Assembly (NCBI GenBank): GCA_030704615.1
Contig: CM060731.1
Coordinates: forward strand, 31,310,001 to 31,374,000
Source: Takakia lepidozioides
Taxonomy: Eukaryota > Streptophyta > Takakiopsida > Takakiales > Takakiaceae
Direction: 5' to 3'
DNA: 64,000 bases
Part shown: positions 59,873 to 64,000 of the stretch, one piece after another
How positions within the stretch are numbered: the stretch's first letter is position 1
How the letters are laid out: each line of letters begins with the position of its first letter
Notes under the pieces: model-generated
What the model saw: only the letters and a program-made list of their open reading frames with translations
The model's database searches: none
What the model was told of the DNA's origin: nothing
Position numbers and translations under genes: made by a program

Positions 59873-59929
59873 CTTACGTTTCCGTAAGGCTTCTGCGGCA
59901 AAACAAGAGTGATCTTACGAATTCGTAAG
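59873..59929. repeat. paired palindromes
   Basis: CTTACGTTTCCGTAAG (59873-59888) and the perfect 16-bp palindrome CTTACGAATTCGTAAG (59914-59929) have starts 41 bp apart. Both are preceded by GTGAT and followed by GC or GCC. Confidence 0.85.
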
Positions 59930-59984
59930 GCCCCACTTCAATTTTTTTTATTTTTTTATTTGAATTCTTGGGCAGTTCTTTACA

Positions 59985-60100
59985 CAGGAGAAGGGCCCAC
60001 GTGTTGGGCCTTCTGCCATTTTCAGGACCTGGGCCTCGGGCTACCGCCCTCATCTAGGGCACTCACATGGTGGAAGGCCCTCCACTCAGGCCCTTCTCCT
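59985..60100. repeat. nested inverted repeats
   Basis: AGGAGAAGGGCCCA near 59986 pairs with the nearby TTGGGCCTTCT (60014) around CACGTG and again with AGGCCCTTCTCCT near 60088-60100. Confidence 0.7.
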
Positions 60101-60209
60101 ATACAAAACCACATAGATGTATGCAGTGGGCCTTTATGGCCAACATTACTATAAGATGGGTAAATATGTCAACTATGTTACTTAATGTGTAGATACCAAT
60201 GGTCTTTGG

Positions 60210-60262
60210 AGTGAAGTGACGCCATAAGTTACGCTTGCTTCGGCAAGAGTCTTCATTCTCAT
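60210..60262 (+). repeat. dispersed short repeat, copy 5
   Basis: GTGAAGTGACGCCATAAGTT, ACGCTTGCTTCGGCAAGAGT, CTTCATTCTCAT. Confidence 0.65.
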
Positions 60263-62480
60263 CTCCTATTATTGCCTGTACTTCCAAAAATCCAGAAAGC
60301 AGCAATGAGTATTATCATATGACGACACAATCAAATAAGACATTCAGACAAACAAATAGTACTAAATTTCAAAGTGGATAACTCGATTGGTTGGCAACAC
60401 CTCAAATTGTTCGAAATCAACAATTTGCATCTCATCACATACGTGAATGAAGATATTTTTTGTCGCAAAGTAACCAAAGCAAAGATTGCAACCAAAAAGT
60501 GAAGTCAAAATTGAGCAATAGTTTGACTGGGCATTAGTTTCTTCTGGTCAGGGATTAGTTTGTTTTTTTAATGATCTTCTCTAAACCGGCTTTCACATAT
60601 CTGCGCATGACGTACCGCCTCATACTCTCTAGCGAAACCTTGACTTTCGTGAATATTACATTCGTCAGTATATTGAACATGACATATGGTGCTATTCTGG
60701 ATTCGATCGTTTGATGTTCTTGCCTCTTCGAATCCGACGAACAAATATAGCTCAAACTAGTGATTGAACGTTGCGATTGAAACTAGGCAATGTAAGCTAA
60801 CAAATAGATCCCATACTACAATAAGACCAAAAGAGATCATCAACCATAATATCTGAAAATCAATATTTTGAATCAACTTAATTACCTGTCGGGTAGATAT
60901 AAGGACCTATCTTTTTTTAGCGACCTACAACACAAATGTAGTAAACATATTCAAATTCCCGAACATTGTCCTCCTTTTCGAACAAATGTTTGATGCTTAA
61001 ACTTGTGTTGTACACCCAAATAGACTCTCCAGTCTTAGAAGGCGTCTCATGTCCATGTTTTGGCATGGCGACTGCGTCTCCGCTCGCCAATCATCTAGTC
61101 GTCCATCTCGTCTGATTTTGAAACCAGCGACCATATGCATTGTCATTGCTTGATAAGATCTCATTCATCTCAACAGCAAGAGAATCTTTAGGTCACAAAT
61201 ATAGCATATATTACTAATCTTCAATTTGATCGTTCTCCTCATCAGACTCAGATTGCGCACCAGGATCTTGAGTTATTTGAGGAAAATATCACCAAACACA
61301 ACATGTGTTTCATCAAAAATAGTTTTGAGGAAATTTGGATCGAATGAATGTCAGTAATATCAAGAATATATGATCACTTAGTATGAGTATTGATAGTCAA
61401 AGAAAACAATCGAACCTAATCCAACCACTACCGAAATTAGATTGAATATTCTCACTCTAAATAGGGCGATGCACATCTTCTAACTCCACTTTTATCTCCA
61501 AAACCTCATGAGCATCGGTGACAACATGAGAAATTTCTTAGCACAATTTTGTTTGCTGCAAGTGACTTCGCTTGTTTTGAAGTCAGATGGTAAAACATCG
61601 ATGATATTTTTTTCACCGCACATCGACACATATTCAAGTGAGCTCATCTCGACATAAGCGTTGACGCAAACCTATGACAACAAAACGGAAACATAAAATA
61701 CGTAAGATCAAATGGATAGAGTATAAAACAAGCATAAGACGAAACAAAACTAGAAAAACTGGACAGATTAAGAAATATTCTATGTTGGGAAAGACTTATT
61801 CCCTCAACCCTCACTAGAGTCTAGGTTTCGGGCTGGGAACGATGACAGTAGCCTGAGTTCCCCTGCCATCAAACCTAATGAGGGCTTCATGAATAAGCCT
61901 TCCTCTACACGTAATATCAGTAGGTAGTTGATTCTACCGCTTTTTAAGTTTCATACTCAGCATAACCATGTATTTTTTTGGCAAACATATGTGGGTCTTT
62001 TTTTGCGGGCGATGGTAGTCAAAATTGACTACATACTAACACAATAGTGGCAATGAAAATGGATCTGCAGATGAAATTTTTCCCGGTTCACATACCCTCC
62101 ATGAAAAAATGTCTTGCCTTGTTGGGCTCGCCATTTTTATCGGCAAACAGCTGACCGGACAAAATTACGTCATCTTTCAACCCATTCCATAATACATGAT
62201 GATTATCTTGTGTAAAAAATGAAATGCACATACACATGTCAGTAATTTCAAAAAGGAATACTCTCTCCACTGATCTCAGCAAATCCTAGGCAAAGAAAAT
62301 TTCCAATTCCTCTGGGGATATGAAGACGAGCAAAGGTAACCGTACGGTGTGAGTTCACCCCGAAGGGCTACCTTTCGTTTGGAAGGTGTACACTTTCTAA
62401 CAATCCTAATTTGGGCAACGCGGTTGCCCAACCCACCCCCAATGATACTCGACGAAAGTCCCCAGGTATCCACACATTAA
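60263..62480. other. AT-rich intergenic, no recognised gene
   Basis: Several minus-strand ORFs of 60-66 codons (60555-60755, 62088-62282, 62276-62473) have no recognisable domain. The stretch may be an old transposon with decayed coding sequence. Confidence 0.4.
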
Positions 62481-62484
62481 ATAA

Positions 62485-62640
62485 TTGGTTGCCCTCCAGA
62501 GTACCCTATTTTTATGGTTGGGTTGGCCTTAATGGATGACATCCAACATACACCTATGTGGCTTTGAATCCATGACCACTAGTTGTAGGACGACCTTATG
62601 CCCCAATCACTGGGCCATCTATTGGACGCTAAATAATTGC
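62485..62640 (-). repeat. tRNA-related SINE, minus orientation
   Basis: On the minus strand AGATGGCCCAGTGATTGGGG (A box, near 62620) is followed by GGTCATGGATTCAAAGCC (B box, near 62563-62580). TTGGATGTCATCCATTAAGG lies in the body. Confidence 0.6.
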
Positions 62641-63479
62641 AATATTGAACACGTTGCGAGCTTCAGTGGCATATTATGTCAGTATTGAGGAGATCCATCT
62701 TGAAAATTTTGAGGTACCAATGGGTTCGTCCTGCCACTGTCAATGCGCAGAATCGACAAAGGCTTTCAATTCTCCACGCGAGGGAATGTATAGTAATTCC
62801 GTGGGGCTTAACTCTTCACATAAGCTAGAAACGGCGGTGCCATGTCTTTTCTAAGGAGTGCGAGAGTGACATCGCAGTTTTGACTCGCACTATGGGGCTT
62901 ATATAAAATGTTTTTTCAGCACATCATCTGACACAAAGAAGAGGATGTTGTTGTAATTCTCTAGTACAGAAAAAGTGGGTAGGTATCATGATTAACTAAA
63001 ACTGGTCTATTTCTAGTTAATTATAACACTATACATATATTTGTATCTTTTTGGTATTGGGATTTCATTTGGTTTCATGTGCCAAATGAAGTGGCAAGTC
63101 TTGCTTGGGATATGTGATGGGATTTTCCTACGCTAGGGTTACGAAGAGTCATCTAAGTTTCCTAGTTGACCCTCTCTTGAGCACCTCCATAGCTCTAGTT
63201 CTTGGGAGGAAATATTACATTTTAGGGTTATACGGTAGATTCTTTTAGCAAATGTGTCATTGGCTCGACTAATATTGAGTGGTAGAATGTGTTTAAGGAT
63301 TGAGGTTTGATCCTAATTAGCATGTTGTGTGTTCCATTGCATTTTGCTTCTATCATTTTTCTTTCCTTATCATTGTGGCATAACTTTCTAGGATGGGCAA
63401 GAGGGTTAGAGTGATATAAGGGGTCACCCCACACATACTAAGTTAATGCACCCATCTCATGCTCTAAGCATAACTAGAT
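62641..63479. other. intergenic, no recognised gene
   Basis: Short ORFs only. Confidence 0.45.
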
Positions 63480-63915
63480 ACAACCTAGCGGTCTGGCACA
63501 TCCATAAACTTCTACTTCAACATCAGGAAACAAGATGGATGTACCCTTATCAATGTCCGCACATACCAAGGCTAATCTGTTGACCACAATATTGTCCCCC
63601 TGCACTGACTTCTCTCGTACTCTTGTCCCACGACGACCCCCGCCCCCCCCCCCCCGTTTTGGTACATGCTCAACACATACGACTCTGCCTTGACATTTTA
63701 CTAGTGGTAGGCCTAACCATTATAGTTCCCCCCACGCACGGCCCCCTCTCAAGAAATCACAATCAACCTAATTGGATCACTTTTTACCACAATCGCTACT
63801 CTGCACAAGCTATATTAATTAAGCATGAAAAATACTCTTTGGACTCCACTCATACTCTCCCTCCGGCACAAGGGCTGACGGGTAGGCTCACTCACACTCC
63901 TCAAATGCACTGATG
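63480..63915 (+). pseudogene. LINE family 2 C-terminal fragment, copy 2
   Basis: CTTCTACTTCAACATCAGGA onwards parallels 58770-59060. The frame at 63623-63913 carries RLCLDILLVVGLTI and FYHNRYSAQAILIKHEKYSL, matching DILLVHGLPI and FTYCHNRY of the first copy. It includes a C-run in the same relative place. Confidence 0.7.
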
Positions 63916-64000
63916 TACACAAATGCATCCACACACAAAGCCTCGATGCACTGAACTCGGATCTTTGGAATTACAATCACAAACATAATCATCATTAAGT
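63916..64000. other. window end, nothing recognised
   Basis: No feature seen. Confidence 0.4.

Overview
This window reads as nuclear DNA of a land plant or a close streptophyte relative. Three multi-exon genes have plant-specific or plant-like architecture: a TOM2A-type tetraspanin, an RNA polymerase common subunit 6 (NRPB6), and an IDM1-like PHD/GNAT chromatin factor. They use GT-AG introns, degenerate CCCTAAA-type (plant telomere) sequence is present, and most of the rest is decayed transposon DNA. A PLS-class PPR fragment and a chromodomain gypsy element whose gag start resembles Tcn1-like elements would fit a seedless plant (lycophyte, fern or bryophyte), but this is inference and I cannot name a species.

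Left third (1-17.3 kb). A truncated tRNA-derived SINE is followed by gene-poor DNA with a PPR pseudogene fragment. A CACTA (En/Spm) transposon fills about 4.2-10.7 kb. It carries a broken TNP2-type transposase on the minus strand. Divergent from it on the plus strand are a gene with an NIF/FCP1-like HAD phosphatase domain (7.1-8.3 kb) and a small four-exon gene whose end resembles the Tnp1-type domain of En/Spm proteins (8.6-9.3 kb). Beyond the element lie a coiled-coil ORF remnant, diverged tandem arrays with telomere-like blocks, a second SINE family and copy A of a 2.9-kb dispersed repeat.

Middle (17.3-36 kb). Two inverted copies of a CCCGGGC-rich repeat (17.4 and 27.0 kb) bracket a dead LINE fragment and a complete but degenerate Ty3/gypsy chromovirus (20235-26422) with matched LTRs and a near-perfect 5-bp target duplication. 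Next come a promoter-like region with leader-like repeats (28.5-30.2 kb), copy B of the 2.9-kb repeat, and a 1.15-kb foldback element with about 340-bp inverted arms.

Gene island (36-52.4 kb). NRPB6 (minus, 6 exons, 146 aa) and the TOM2A-like tetraspanin (plus, 6 exons, 307 aa) are divergent, with 620 bp between their start codons. A LINE with tandemly repeated 3' ends and a gutted reverse transcriptase follows. The IDM1-like gene (minus, 8 exons, about 1008 aa) has tandem Agenet/Tudor-like modules, a TDBD (Jas-like) domain, two PHD-type fingers and a GNAT fold. I rebuilt the exons of all three genes by hand; phases agree throughout.

Right end (52.4-64 kb). Here are CT-rich low-complexity DNA, several tRNA-derived SINE families, and two copies of a second LINE family, one with an internal inversion that splits its RNase H domain. 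A short dispersed sequence occurs five times, and two inverted palindromes sit 41 bp apart. No host gene is recognised beyond 53.9 kb.
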